DNA of 64,000 bases from Planctomycetia bacterium (GCA_021413845.1 JAIOPP010000084.1:1-64000), one strand, 5' to 3'; positions 1 through 8,346 are shown, counted from the stretch's first letter. A program made the numbers and translations. The notes: generated by a model not told the origin, from the sequence alone.

Positions 1-204
1 GAGCCGCGCGCCGCGTCCGGCGAGGAGCTCGGCCGCTTGAAACGACGTGAGCTGCTTGGCGTCGACGAGGGCCTGCGCAAAACCGCCGCCGTCTTTCGGT
101 CGCTCGCCGGCGGGCAACGCAGCCCACGAAGCCTTCACCTCATCGGCCGTCAGCAAGCCGGAGGCAATGAGCGACTTCCCGAATTGATCGACCGACAACG
201 CCAT
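1..204 (-). CDS. Ser/Thr protein kinase, N-terminal fragment cut by the window edge
   Basis: The frame starts at ATG 204 and runs off the left edge without a stop, giving 68 visible residues. They begin MALSVDQFGKSLIASGLL, continue with a segment rich in small helices (ALPAGERPKDGG), and end with LTSFQAAELLAGRGARL. This is the N-terminal module that precedes the kinase domain in many planctomycete Ser/Thr kinases, where the next residues are normally the glycine-rich ATP loop. The kinase domain itself lies outside the window, so catalytic residues cannot be checked. The gene is on the same strand as the tonB/golvesin pair, 91 bases downstream of it, so read-through is possible but not shown. 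Confidence 0.75.
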   Translation of the reverse strand, partial: MALSVDQFGKSLIASGLLTADEVKASWAALPAGERPKDGGGFAQALVDAKQLTSFQAAELLAGRGARL

Positions 205-295
205 GACGGGCCCCCGTAAAGTAGTGGGCTACAGCGTAATCGGAAAACCGCGCGGCGCATATCGAGCGGGGGCTCAGCGCGGCATTTTTCGGTGA

Positions 296-910
296 TCACT
301 TCTCGCTATTCTCGCCGAGCGGAATCCATTGCACGGCATCGGCGATGACGTTCTTGCCGTCGGTCCCGTCGTTGGAGATGCGGACCCAACCGGTTTTGCC
401 GGCTTGAAAGCGAAACTTCCCGAGCGTGCGGAAGAGCTTGGCGTGTTCGGGGATCTTTTGCTGATTGATGCGCAGCGTCGTCTCGCCGTCGGCGTGATGG
501 ATCGTCACCGGAGTGTTCGTGGCCCGACGGATGTTGTAGCAATGAGCGAGGCGCACTTCGTAGAGTCCATCGCGCGGCAGGTTCGGAATGAACGTCGCCG
601 ACTTCTTCCCTTTCCCTTCCTTTTGATCGTGCAAGTAGCCGAGGCCGACGTAAGGGGGCGTGTGCGTAGAGTATTGCCATGTGCCGACGAGCACGGCCGA
701 AGTTTCATCGACGACAATGCCGGGCAACGACGCCGGATCGGCAACGATCAGTGGAACCAAGGCCGGCACGTCGACCTCGCCCGGCGCATGCGTATTGGCG
801 ACGGCATCCGGATGCGGCTTGAGCTTCGTCGCCGGCGGCTCCGCAGTTCGGGCCGTCGATACATAGGCGAGGCACAGCAGCGGCACGAGCGTGAGCTTGT
901 GGAACTTCAT
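296..910 (-). CDS. Secreted golvesin C-terminal-like domain protein
   Basis: This is a 204-residue protein. Residues 1-22 look like a signal peptide (MKFHKLTLVPLLCLAYVSTA then RTA), so it should be exported. From about residue 62 to 198 it resembles the golvesin/Xly carbohydrate-binding-like domain, with IVVDETSAVLVGTW at the start, a LPRDGLYEVRLAH strand and an IADAVQWIP ending. In planctomycetes this domain is usually attached to enzymes; here it stands alone after the signal peptide, so it may bind a glycan or other surface ligand. The start is only 18 bases after the stop of tonB, so the two genes are probably co-transcribed and share the cobalamin riboswitch. No catalytic motif is visible. 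The domain assignment is firm in outline; the ligand is unknown. Confidence 0.8.
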   Translation of the reverse strand: MKFHKLTLVPLLCLAYVSTARTAEPPATKLKPHPDAVANTHAPGEVDVPALVPLIVADPASLPGIVVDETSAVLVGTWQYSTHTPPYVGLGYLHDQKEGKGKKSATFIPNLPRDGLYEVRLAHCYNIRRATNTPVTIHHADGETTLRINQQKIPEHAKLFRTLGKFRFQAGKTGWVRISNDGTDGKNVIADAVQWIPLGENSEK

Positions 911-928
911 GACGACTTTCCGGTTGCG

Positions 929-1927
929 TCAGCGCGGCTTCGCCTGATTGCGATCGCGAAACGTAAAGGACCAGATAAACTCCGCCGCGCGGCCGGTCTT
1001 GCGGCCGTCGGCGGGCTCGAATTTCCAGGACAAGATCACATCGAGCGCCGCACGATCGAGGCGTGGGAAGCCGCTCGATCGGTGCAGCGTGGCTGTTTCG
1101 ACGTTCCCCGTCGCATCGACCTTGACCAACAGCTTAACGACTCCCGCCTCGCGCGCCGCCAACGACTCTGCGGGATACAGCGGTTGGATCTGCCGGATCG
1201 GCTTCGGCGGTTCGTCGGCCACGACCCCCGACGAGGCGGCCGACGGGTTGGAAGCGACCGATTCCATGAGCGACTTCGTCGCCACTTCGCGCGGCACCGC
1301 CTGCGGGACGGCGCGCGGCTTACGCACGATCGGAGCCTCGCGCTCTTCGCTCGCCTCGGGAACTTCGATCGCGGCGCGGGTTTCCGAAACCGTCGTCGGT
1401 GGTAGTCGGTCGTCTTCGCGAAGCACCGCGAACGTGGCGGTAGGCCGCTCGGGCTTCGCTTGGTTTCGTTTGACGAGCGGCTGCTCCATGGCCTGAATCT
1501 CGGGTGCCAGAATGTCCGGCGGCTCGACCGTAATTATTTTTTGGTGCTCCGGAGGCGGGGCGGCGACGGAAGCCGAAAGCTCGATCGAGTTCGAGCCCCG
1601 GCTGAGCGGCACGATCCAGCGGGCATCGCCGAACCAAGTGTCGTGTGCGAAGACGACGATCGCCGCCACATGCAGCAAGATGCTGGCAAGGACGAAGCCG
1701 AATGCATTGCGCGGCCAAGCGATATCGGTTCGCACTCCGAACCTCGGGCCCGGCGTCGGCGAGATGTGTAAGGCGAGACCGAGAGCATCGGCTGCGAGAG
1801 CGCCGGCAGGTTCGTTGCGAGCGGTCGACGGCTCGAAGTCGCCCGCCTCGCCCACTACTTGAGGGGGCTGGGCGACGACCGAGACGCAATGGATCGGCGT
1901 AATTACGACGCTGCAGACGCGAGTCAT
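929..1927 (-). CDS. tonB: TonB family protein (energy transducer)
   Basis: TonB proteins couple the inner-membrane proton-motive force to outer-membrane receptors. After a variable N-terminus the protein has one membrane segment (FGFVLASILLHVAAIVVF). A periplasmic linker rich in Pro, Ala and Glu follows, then a C-terminal TonB domain with YPAESLAAREAGVVKLLVKV and the end SWKFEPA. The start is uncertain: ATG 1927 is used here (332 residues). GTG 1981 would add 18 residues. GTG 1735 has a good GAGG ribosome site six bases upstream and would give the short cytoplasmic tail usual for TonB. A cobalamin riboswitch lies upstream on the same strand, so expression should fall when B12 is plentiful, as is common for B12 uptake genes. 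No exbB, exbD or TonB-dependent receptor is adjacent. Confidence 0.88.
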   Translation of the reverse strand: MTRVCSVVITPIHCVSVVAQPPQVVGEAGDFEPSTARNEPAGALAADALGLALHISPTPGPRFGVRTDIAWPRNAFGFVLASILLHVAAIVVFAHDTWFGDARWIVPLSRGSNSIELSASVAAPPPEHQKIITVEPPDILAPEIQAMEQPLVKRNQAKPERPTATFAVLREDDRLPPTTVSETRAAIEVPEASEEREAPIVRKPRAVPQAVPREVATKSLMESVASNPSAASSGVVADEPPKPIRQIQPLYPAESLAAREAGVVKLLVKVDATGNVETATLHRSSGFPRLDRAALDVILSWKFEPADGRKTGRAAEFIWSFTFRDRNQAKPR

Positions 1928-1982
1928 TCCCGGCTGTCCGGAGCCGTGGTCCGAGCATCGCAGCGCCGACGAAAACGACACG

Positions 1983-2004
1983 AACGACGCTGATCGGCGT
2001 CGTT
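1983..2004 (-). promoter_or_regulatory. Perfect 8-bp hairpin between riboswitch and tonB
   Basis: Positions 1983-1990 (AACGACGC) and 1997-2004 (GCGTCGTT) are perfect inverted repeats around a six-base loop. The hairpin lies 91 bases after the riboswitch aptamer in the direction of transcription and directly upstream of the GTG 1981 candidate start. It could be part of the riboswitch expression platform. The downstream T content is weak (GTTTTCG), so it is a poor intrinsic terminator. Its role is inferred from position only. Confidence 0.4.
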
Positions 2005-2094
2005 TACGAGCATTTTCGAGACGGAGATCCGATGCGCAGAAGACGGCCGTTGGGCTAGGTGATCGTCCCGAGCGATCGCAAGCCTCAGTGTTCC

Positions 2095-2313
2095 GTGTCG
2101 GTAGGTCTTCTGACTTCCAAGCCTCGAGTCTTCACGGCCTTCTCATCGGGGCAAGGTCGCCAGGAGCGTGTGCTCCGAGCGAGGATTGCAACGACAATGG
2201 CGATCGAATGGAAGACTCTGTGGCGCTTGGTTACAGCGGCGGGGCCGTTCTGGATTCGCACCAGGTTCCCTGTTTGCCGACGACACGAAAACCGAGCCGT
2301 CGGCCACCGACAC
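2095..2313 (-). promoter_or_regulatory. Cobalamin (B12) riboswitch
   Basis: Read on the minus strand, the region contains the cobalamin riboswitch core. This is GGGAA and GGTGCGAATCC, then a block reading CCCGCCGCTGTAACC (minus-strand image of 2233-2247), then a GCCACAGAG segment. The B12-box-like GAAGTCAGAAGACCTACC closes it at 2098-2119. The ends pair: 2306-2313 (ACCGACAC on the plus strand) is complementary to 2095-2102 (GTGTCGGT), giving an 8-bp P1 helix and a total length near 219 bases. Such elements bind adenosylcobalamin or related forms and repress downstream genes. The first gene downstream is tonB, then the golvesin-domain gene. Confidence 0.93.
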
Positions 2314-2523
2314 TTGGGTGGGAATCGAGCCTAATCGAAGCCACATGAAAGGTCAACGATTCCGCGATTCGCGCCCTACGCCGAATCCGAGAGAGGCATG
2401 CAAGTTACGTCCGAAGCGTCGGCTATGAAAATGCACGGAATTATCTGGAAAAACATATAGACGCCTATAGACTGAGGGAACGGCTGGGGCCTGAGGGGTT
2501 CGCAAAAGAAACAGGAGTTTTAC

Positions 2524-3687
2524 ATGTCTTTGAGGAACAGAACCGCACCATTCGTCGTGCGGCGCGCCGGTTCTCGTGCGCGGATGAAGTCGAGCGGTTT
2601 CACGCTCGTTGAGTTGCTTGTCGTGATCAGCATCATCGGGATGTTGATGGCTTTGTTGTTGCCCGCGATCAACAACGCTCGTGAGACGGGTCGACAAAAT
2701 ACTTGTCGAAGCAATCTCTCCAACGTGGCCGTCGCGATGATTTCGTACGACAGTCGTAACGGTCGCTACCCGGGCTACATGAACGTGTTGCTCACGCAAC
2801 AAGGGAACCTCTACAAGGACATCGGTAGTTCGGTCGCGACTCCGGTGAGTTGGGCCGTCGAGCTTCTGACGGATCTCGATCGTAGCGCGCTGTACGAACA
2901 GTGGCGCACGGACTCCAACAGCGCCAGCGGCACCGGTAGCGGTAGCGGCGGCTCGTCGTCCTATGTTGCGAACTTGAAGGTCTACTTGGAAATCTTCACC
3001 TGCCCGAGCGACGATGCGAATCGTGCGGGAACGCCGACCAGCTATGTCTTGAACACCGGCATGAAGGACTTGGTCACTGCCACGGCTCCCGTATCGACGG
3101 GAATGCCGCGCGACTTCCAAGCCAACGGGATGTTCTTCGACAACTACTCCGACAATCCTAAGGTGAAGACGACCGCCGCTTCGCGTGGTCCGGAAATCGT
3201 GATGCGTTCGGGAAACATTCGTGATCCGAAAGATAAGACGATCATGTTCACGGAGAACGTCGATGCCGGTGACTACACGTTCGATTCGACGCTGACCGGC
3301 GACACGAACTACAACAAGTACTCCGAAGTACAAGTCGGTTGTATTTGGGACGGACTGGGAACCGTCGTCACCAACACGACGGATACGAAGCAAACGCCCG
3401 TCATGACGCCGACCGTCGACGGTTATCGAATCAACTTCGATATGGGTAAGGGAGACTTCCAAGACTACAAGTATTGCCGTCCGTCGTCGCGTCACCCGCA
3501 AGGGGTCAACGTGGCGTTCATGGGCAAGAACGTGGTGTTTATGCGAGACACCCTTTCGTACTTCGTCTTCGCGAAGCTGATGTCGAGCGACGATGCCTTG
3601 ATGAAGGTGCCGGGCACGACCGGGGCATCGACGATCAACATCGCTTTGGTTAAATACCAAATCAACGACGCGGATATCAATCCGTAG
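2524..3687 (+). CDS. DUF1559 family pilin-like protein
   Basis: This 387-residue protein has a type IV prepilin-like N-terminus: a basic leader, then SGFTLVELLVVISIIGMLM around residues 24-42, with cleavage expected before the Phe and a hydrophobic helix after it. The rest follows the DUF1559 pattern, including NNARETGRQNTCRSNLSNV and a C-terminal SSRHPQGVNVAFMGKNVVFM segment. These proteins are greatly expanded in Planctomycetota and are thought to be surface or pseudopilus-like components; their role is not settled. AGGAG at 2513-2517 sits seven bases before the ATG. The gene stands alone and ends at a strong terminator. Confidence 0.93.
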   Translation: MSLRNRTAPFVVRRAGSRARMKSSGFTLVELLVVISIIGMLMALLLPAINNARETGRQNTCRSNLSNVAVAMISYDSRNGRYPGYMNVLLTQQGNLYKDIGSSVATPVSWAVELLTDLDRSALYEQWRTDSNSASGTGSGSGGSSSYVANLKVYLEIFTCPSDDANRAGTPTSYVLNTGMKDLVTATAPVSTGMPRDFQANGMFFDNYSDNPKVKTTAASRGPEIVMRSGNIRDPKDKTIMFTENVDAGDYTFDSTLTGDTNYNKYSEVQVGCIWDGLGTVVTNTTDTKQTPVMTPTVDGYRINFDMGKGDFQDYKYCRPSSRHPQGVNVAFMGKNVVFMRDTLSYFVFAKLMSSDDALMKVPGTTGASTINIALVKYQINDADINP

Positions 3688-3715
3688 TTGATCGCAAACG
3701 TCCGCCTGCAAATGC

Positions 3716-3760
3716 AACAAGGCCCGATCGGAAATTCCGATCGGGCCTTGTTCGTTTTTT
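3716..3760 (+). terminator. Intrinsic terminator after the DUF1559 gene
   Basis: An 18-bp inverted repeat (3716-3733 with 3735-3752, core GGCCCGATCGG / CCGATCGGGCC) is followed by a six-base T run at 3755-3760. The stem is strong and well placed after the stop at 3687. The gene on the other strand ends at 3779, so the structure may partly serve both, but the minus-strand T run is poor. Confidence 0.9.
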
Positions 3761-3778
3761 GAATACGGCGTACCGACG

Positions 3779-4462
3779 TTAACGGAGCGGGTTTCCTACG
3801 GCCGCGGCATTCGTTTCCATGCCGCGCAAAGGATTGCCGGCCGAGGTCGAGGGATTCACAGTGTCGCTCACCCATGCCACGGGTCGCACCGCGGAATCTT
3901 GTCGATAGTTCGGCGCTCGGGAGGCGGCGATCGGCATCGCCGGGGCGGGGATCGGGATTCTTGCGGCGTCGGGCGTGGGAGCCATTCGCGCAGGCTCGAC
4001 CGAAGGGGATGTCGGGAGGAATACCGCAGCGCGCGGCGGAGATTGCTTGTAAGCAATCGTGCTCGACGTGGTTGCTTGATAAGCGTCGTTGAGCGCCGGC
4101 ACCTGAATGGCGATGCGAAGCGCCGCGACTTCATCGCGCGGCAATGTGCGCAGCACGACCGGTGCAGCAGCAGGGGCCGTGCTCACGCTCGGCATACTCG
4201 ACGATTGTGGTGAAGACGCCGGCGACGAAATCGGCGGAGCGCTGAAGGTCGTTTCCGTCGTCGGATAGACGGTGTGCGTCATGCGAGCCGGCATCGCGGC
4301 GGGGGGCGTCGCCTGAGTCGTTTGCGGCGGCCGATTCACCACAGCGGGTGCAGCCGAGTAGTAAGGATTCGCGACGAACTGCGGTCCCGGATCGGCCAGC
4401 GAGAAACTCACCGGCACAAGGACGATCGCACCGAAGCTGAAGGCCCAGCGAGGGAGTCGCAT
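3779..4462 (-). CDS. Secreted Pro/Ala/Ser/Thr-rich protein of unknown function
   Basis: The ATG at 4462 is chosen because it gives a clear signal peptide (MRLPRWAFSFGAIVLVPVSF then SLADPG) and has AAGGA eight to nine bases upstream; the frame is open further upstream to 4510. The product is 227 residues. After the signal peptide almost the whole chain is low-complexity Pro, Ala, Ser and Thr, with a short more ordered stretch (RTLPRDEVAALRIAIQVPALNDAYQA) in the middle. NPLR occurs twice near the C-terminus. I do not recognise a family. It could be an extended envelope or matrix protein. It converges with the DUF1559 gene. Confidence 0.65.
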   Translation of the reverse strand: MRLPRWAFSFGAIVLVPVSFSLADPGPQFVANPYYSAAPAVVNRPPQTTQATPPAAMPARMTHTVYPTTETTFSAPPISSPASSPQSSSMPSVSTAPAAAPVVLRTLPRDEVAALRIAIQVPALNDAYQATTSSTIAYKQSPPRAAVFLPTSPSVEPARMAPTPDAARIPIPAPAMPIAASRAPNYRQDSAVRPVAWVSDTVNPSTSAGNPLRGMETNAAAVGNPLR

Positions 4463-4670
4463 GAAGATGAATCCTTTTGATAGGGGCCGCAAACTTTCTC
4501 TAGGTTCCACAACCCATACAATCGGCAGTTTTCGGGTTAGAGCTTCGGAAATTCGTCGCGGGTTGCAAACCGCGGGTCTCCGTCCGACAATCGTGGTTCG
4601 CTCCGCTGTTTTGCCGGCACCGCTTCGTGCCGGCTCCTACCTGCGATAAGCCCTTGGAAATCAAGTCGTT

Positions 4671-5795
4671 ATGAGCATGTCTACTATGGTTGAGCCTTGG
4701 TACGCGGTCGAGAACGTCGGCGAGATCGCGAGCCCGGCGATGTTGGTCTACCCGGACCGAATCGAACGAAATCTGAAGCGCATGATCGAACTTGCCGGCG
4801 GCACGGCGCGTCTTCGTCCGCATGTGAAGACGCATAAGATGGCCGAAGTGATCCGGATGAATCTCGCGGCGGGAATCACGAAGTTCAAAGCGGCGACGAT
4901 CGCCGAGGCGGAAATGTGCGCCTCGGTCGGCGCCCCGGATGTGCTGATCAGCTTTCCGCAAGTCGGACCGAACGTCGAGCGCCTCATCAACCTGTGCGCG
5001 GCGTATCCGAATACGAAATTCGCGACGATCGCCGACGACCACGGGCACATTCTGCATCTCTCGACCGCGTTCGCTCAAGCAGGCCGGCAAATCGAGGTTT
5101 GGCTCGATATCGATGTCGGTCAGCATCGCTCCGGCATCGCCCCCGATGAACGGGCACTGGCCCTTTATCTACAGCTTCACGAACTGCCGGGCACCGTGCC
5201 GGGCGGGCTGCATGTATACGACGGGCAAGTGCGCGATCCGGAACTACAAGAACGGATCGAGCATGGCGAGTCGTCGTATCGGCCGGTCGTGGAATTGGTG
5301 CGGCGCATCCGCGAGGCCGGCTTGCCGATGCGATTGCCGATCTGCGGAGGCACTCCTTCGTTTCCGGTGCATGCGCGCCATCAAGATCGGGACTGTAGTC
5401 CCGGCACATGCATCTTCTTCGACGTCAGCTACGGGCTTCGTTATCCGGATCTCGGCTTCGAGCATGCGGCGGTGCTGCTCGGTCGCGTCGTCAGCAAGCC
5501 GGGCGAGAATCGAATCTGCGTCGATCTTGGCTATAAGGCTGTGTCGCCCGATAACGCGACCTTGCGCGTGCAACTGTTGAACGTGCCCGACGCGACGGTG
5601 TTCGGTCACTGGGAAGAGCACCTTACGGTCGAAACGCCGGCTGCCGCGCAATTCTCGGTCGGCGATGTGGTGTACGGCGTGCCGTATCACATCTGCCCGA
5701 CCGTCGCGCTGCAGCGCGAGGTGTATACCGTGCGCAACGGCCGTGTCGACGGCAGTTGGAAGGTCGTGGCGCGCGACCGGAAGCTGACCGTTTAA
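4671..5795 (+). CDS. D-threonine aldolase / D-serine dehydratase-like PLP enzyme
   Basis: This 374-residue fold-type III (alanine racemase-like) PLP enzyme has the lysine motif RPHVKTHK; K53 is the expected Schiff-base lysine. The C-terminal domain carries YGVPYHICPTVAL with H340 and C342. A His-x-Cys pair is the metal site of eukaryotic-type D-serine dehydratase, while classic D-threonine aldolases use His-x-Asp. The substrate is therefore probably a D-beta-hydroxy amino acid, but D-Ser versus D-Thr is open. The start at ATG 4671 is followed by in-frame ATG codons at 4677 and 4686. The next gene begins 57 bases later, but no functional link is evident. Confidence 0.88.
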   Translation: MSMSTMVEPWYAVENVGEIASPAMLVYPDRIERNLKRMIELAGGTARLRPHVKTHKMAEVIRMNLAAGITKFKAATIAEAEMCASVGAPDVLISFPQVGPNVERLINLCAAYPNTKFATIADDHGHILHLSTAFAQAGRQIEVWLDIDVGQHRSGIAPDERALALYLQLHELPGTVPGGLHVYDGQVRDPELQERIEHGESSYRPVVELVRRIREAGLPMRLPICGGTPSFPVHARHQDRDCSPGTCIFFDVSYGLRYPDLGFEHAAVLLGRVVSKPGENRICVDLGYKAVSPDNATLRVQLLNVPDATVFGHWEEHLTVETPAAAQFSVGDVVYGVPYHICPTVALQREVYTVRNGRVDGSWKVVARDRKLTV

Positions 5796-5852
5796 CGACC
5801 CGGATCGCTGTTTGTTCCTTCGATTTTCTCCTGCTCAGAGTTCGCTTGCCCG

Positions 5853-6737
5853 ATGTCTCATTCTCGATTGTCCACCGGTGTCGAAGGGCTCGATTCCTTG
5901 CTCGGCGGAGGCTTGCTTCCCGGCACTCTCACCGTCGTCGTCGGTGCGACGGGCATCGGCAAGACGCAACTCGGCTTACAGTTCGCCGAGGCCGGCGCGC
6001 GTGACGAGAAACGTCGTGGAATCATGTTCGATATGACTTCGCGCGGCGATCCGCAAAGCCATGCCGATTACGCGCGACGGATGTTCGATTGGTCGCTGAC
6101 ATCGGTCGATCCGGAAGCCGCGCCGGCGCTCGATCGGGTCTTCGCGGCCGATTTTATGCCGGGAGATTATCTCAATATCTTCCGCTATGCAGGCCGGCGC
6201 GTAGCCCGGGGAGACTTGAGCTTCGAGGAATATCAAGAGTGGCAAGCCGAACTCGCTCGCAAGCTCGGCGCGACGATCGCCTTCTTCTACGCCAACTTCA
6301 TTCGGGGCTGCCGACGCACGGTGATCGACGGCATCGAGCCGCTGGATCGCAAGCGAGACTCGATCCAACTCGAACTCTTCGAATACATCTACCATCAAGT
6401 ATTGCGAAAAGACCCGGAGTGGGTGGCGCGCGATCTATTTCGCGAACACTACCGGAGCCGAGAAGCGGAGATCGCCGCGGCGAAATACGAGCCGACGTCG
6501 ATCGGTTGCGTGCTGCTCTATACGTCGTCGGAAACGATGCTCGACCAATTGATCGAACGCCCGCTCGACGAAGGGGATCTGCTGGCGAATGCCAACACGA
6601 TCATTTACCTCGGCAAAACGCGCACGCATGAAGGTCGCATCGGTCGTGGCTTGCACGTAGCCAAGCATCGCGGCAGCGCCTGCAGCGACGACATCGTGCC
6701 GTATACGCTCGGTGATCGCGGCATGACGGTCGGCTAG
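5853..6737 (+). CDS. RecA/KaiC-like P-loop ATPase
   Basis: The protein has 294 residues. It opens with STGVEGLDSLLGGGLLPGTLT, the usual entry of KaiC/RadA-type RecA-superfamily ATPases, then the Walker A motif GATGIGKT at residues 31-38. RRTVIDGIEPLD near residue 156 is a likely Walker B strand. Only one ATPase domain is present, unlike true KaiC which has two, and there is no kaiA or kaiB nearby. The middle part (an aromatic-rich helical region) has no motif that I recognise. It is likely a cytoplasmic regulator or signalling ATPase; the partner is unknown. It converges with the TPR gene, leaving 24 bases between the stops. Confidence 0.8.
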   Translation: MSHSRLSTGVEGLDSLLGGGLLPGTLTVVVGATGIGKTQLGLQFAEAGARDEKRRGIMFDMTSRGDPQSHADYARRMFDWSLTSVDPEAAPALDRVFAADFMPGDYLNIFRYAGRRVARGDLSFEEYQEWQAELARKLGATIAFFYANFIRGCRRTVIDGIEPLDRKRDSIQLELFEYIYHQVLRKDPEWVARDLFREHYRSREAEIAAAKYEPTSIGCVLLYTSSETMLDQLIERPLDEGDLLANANTIIYLGKTRTHEGRIGRGLHVAKHRGSACSDDIVPYTLGDRGMTVG

Positions 6738-6761
6738 AGTTACATGCCGACGCCGGCGATG

Positions 6762-7088
6762 CTAGCCGCGCATCTGCTGTTGCTGCATCATCTGAGCTCG
6801 GGCCTTGGCGTCTTCGGCGTCTTGGATGCGCCCGGCTCGCACGCAGACGACGCTTAAGGCCGTATAGCTGCGGGGGTCGTTCGGTTCGAGTTCGCAAGCC
6901 TTCTTGGCATGGGCCACGGCTTCGTCGTGGCGCTGGAGCTTGCCGAGATAGATCGAGAGCGCGGAATACGCCAGAGCGTAGGTCGGCTCTTGAACGAGTA
7001 TCTCTTGCAGCTTTGCCACCGCTTCCTCGAACTTTCCTTGGTCCTTCAACTTCACGGCTTCATCGTAAAGCTCGAAACTAGCGGCCAT
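6762..7088 (-). CDS. Small tetratricopeptide repeat protein
   Basis: The 108-residue chain is built from TPR helices: FELYDEAVKLKDQGKFEEAVAKL, then YALAYSALSIYLGKLQRHDEAVAHAKKACEL, then a third pair around PRSYTALSVVCVRAGRIQDAEDAK. It ends with a Gln/Met-rich tail (MMQQQQMRG). There is no signal peptide or membrane segment, so it is cytoplasmic and probably a protein-protein adaptor. It is a single gene converging with the ATPase gene. The partner cannot be told from context. Confidence 0.85.
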   Translation of the reverse strand: MAASFELYDEAVKLKDQGKFEEAVAKLQEILVQEPTYALAYSALSIYLGKLQRHDEAVAHAKKACELEPNDPRSYTALSVVCVRAGRIQDAEDAKARAQMMQQQQMRG

Positions 7089-7391
7089 AAGGGAAACTCC
7101 GACGGAAGAACAAGGAACGCAGGCGAGTAGGATCTTGCTCTAGTTTACCTAAAACTCGTGCCGGCGTCAGGGCTTGCGAAGGCGCGTTGTTGCTACGGAA
7201 TCATAAATTTCCGCCTTGCGTCAAAACAGGTTGCGACGGTACTGTTCTCCCAACCGATAAGTCAATCCTGGCAGCGGTAGAGCGTAGGCGATGCAATAAG
7301 CAACGCTTCCGTTTGCCGCACCGCTCCGACGGTCTCTTGTGGTGAGATCGCGCGACGGTGCCGGGGCGTCCCCAAGCACAAGGAAGTGCAC

Positions 7392-8246
7392 GTGGGTATT
7401 CATCCCCTTTCCGTAGTTCACCCTTCGGCGAAGTTAGGTCGGGATTGTGAAGTCGGTCCGTTTTGCGTGATCGAGCGCGACGTCGTGGTCGGAGACCGCT
7501 GTACGTTCGAAAGCCATGCGACGGTGCGGCGCGGGGTCGTGATGGGAGACGATAACCGCGTCTCCGAAAGCAGCGTGCTCGGCGGCTTGCCGCAACATCT
7601 GCAAGCACGCACTTACGACGGCAAAGTTCGCATCGGGTCGGGCAATACGTTCCGCGAGTTCACTACCGTCCACCGCTCGCTGCATGCGGACGGCGAGACG
7701 ATCGTCGGCAACAATAACTTCTTGATGGTTAATGCGCACATCGCTCACGATTGCATCATCGCCGACCATACGATCATCGCCAACAACTCGATGCTCGGCG
7801 GCCACGTAACGGTCGACGATCGCGCCTTCATCTCCGGCGGCGTGGCGATTCATCAGAACTGCCGGATCGGTCGACAATGCATGATCGCCGGCACTGCCCG
7901 CGTGACGAAAGACGTACCGCCGTTCGTGACCGTCGACGGCTCGAGCAATTACGTCGTCGGTTTGAACTCGATCGGCTTGCGGCGTAGCGGCGTGACGAGC
8001 GAAGAGATGCTGCAACTCAAGCTCGCTTACCGTTTGATCTACCGTAGCTGCTTGCCGTGGCGCGAAATCTTGAGCCGCTTGGCGACGGAGTTCGCCGTTG
8101 GGCCCGCAGCCGAGTTTGCGCGGTTCTTCGAAGGGACGAAGCGCGGCATCGTCGCCGAACGGCGCCTGCCGCCGGGTTCCACGATCAAGCTCGCCACGAC
8201 CGAAGAAGCGGCCGGAGAAGCGGAAGATCGCCGCAAGGCGGGCTAA
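7392..8246 (+). CDS. lpxA: Acyl-ACP--UDP-N-acetylglucosamine O-acyltransferase
   Basis: LpxA performs the first step of lipid A synthesis, moving a 3-hydroxyacyl chain from ACP to UDP-GlcNAc. The chain is a left-handed beta-helix of hexapeptide repeats (for example IHPLSVVHPSAKLGRDCEVG). It includes the NAHIAHDC segment that holds the catalytic His in this family, followed by a C-terminal helical domain. GTG 7392 is preferred: AAGGAA ends six bases before it, whereas GTG 7386 would overlap that ribosome site. The product is 284 residues. lpxC, fabZ and lpxB are not adjacent. The gene supports an outer membrane with lipid A. Confidence 0.92.
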   Translation: MGIHPLSVVHPSAKLGRDCEVGPFCVIERDVVVGDRCTFESHATVRRGVVMGDDNRVSESSVLGGLPQHLQARTYDGKVRIGSGNTFREFTTVHRSLHADGETIVGNNNFLMVNAHIAHDCIIADHTIIANNSMLGGHVTVDDRAFISGGVAIHQNCRIGRQCMIAGTARVTKDVPPFVTVDGSSNYVVGLNSIGLRRSGVTSEEMLQLKLAYRLIYRSCLPWREILSRLATEFAVGPAAEFARFFEGTKRGIVAERRLPPGSTIKLATTEEAAGEAEDRRKAG

Positions 8247-8290
8247 GCCGCAGCACACGGCCCGCACCGCTTCATCGAGAGTCCATAAAA

Positions 8291-8325
8291 AAAGGCCCGG
8301 CGAAATGTTCGCCGGGCCTTTTCGT
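8291..8325. terminator. Bidirectional intrinsic terminator between lpxA and ppdK
   Basis: Positions 8291-8304 (AAAGGCCCGGCGAA) pair with 8308-8321 around a three-base loop. T-rich DNA follows on the plus strand (TTTTCGTTT), and a run of seven A before the stem gives seven T on the minus strand. It lies between the convergent lpxA and ppdK genes and can end both. Confidence 0.92.
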
Positions 8326-8346
8326 TTCTCTTCGGAGCTCGTCCGA

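Noticed and set aside
2353-3720. Open frame of 455 codons opposite the DUF1559 gene
   Set aside because: The plus-strand gene has a prepilin motif, ribosome site and terminator; the antisense frame has none of these.
5853-6737. A KaiC circadian clock
   Set aside because: Only one ATPase domain and no kaiA, kaiB or sasA nearby.
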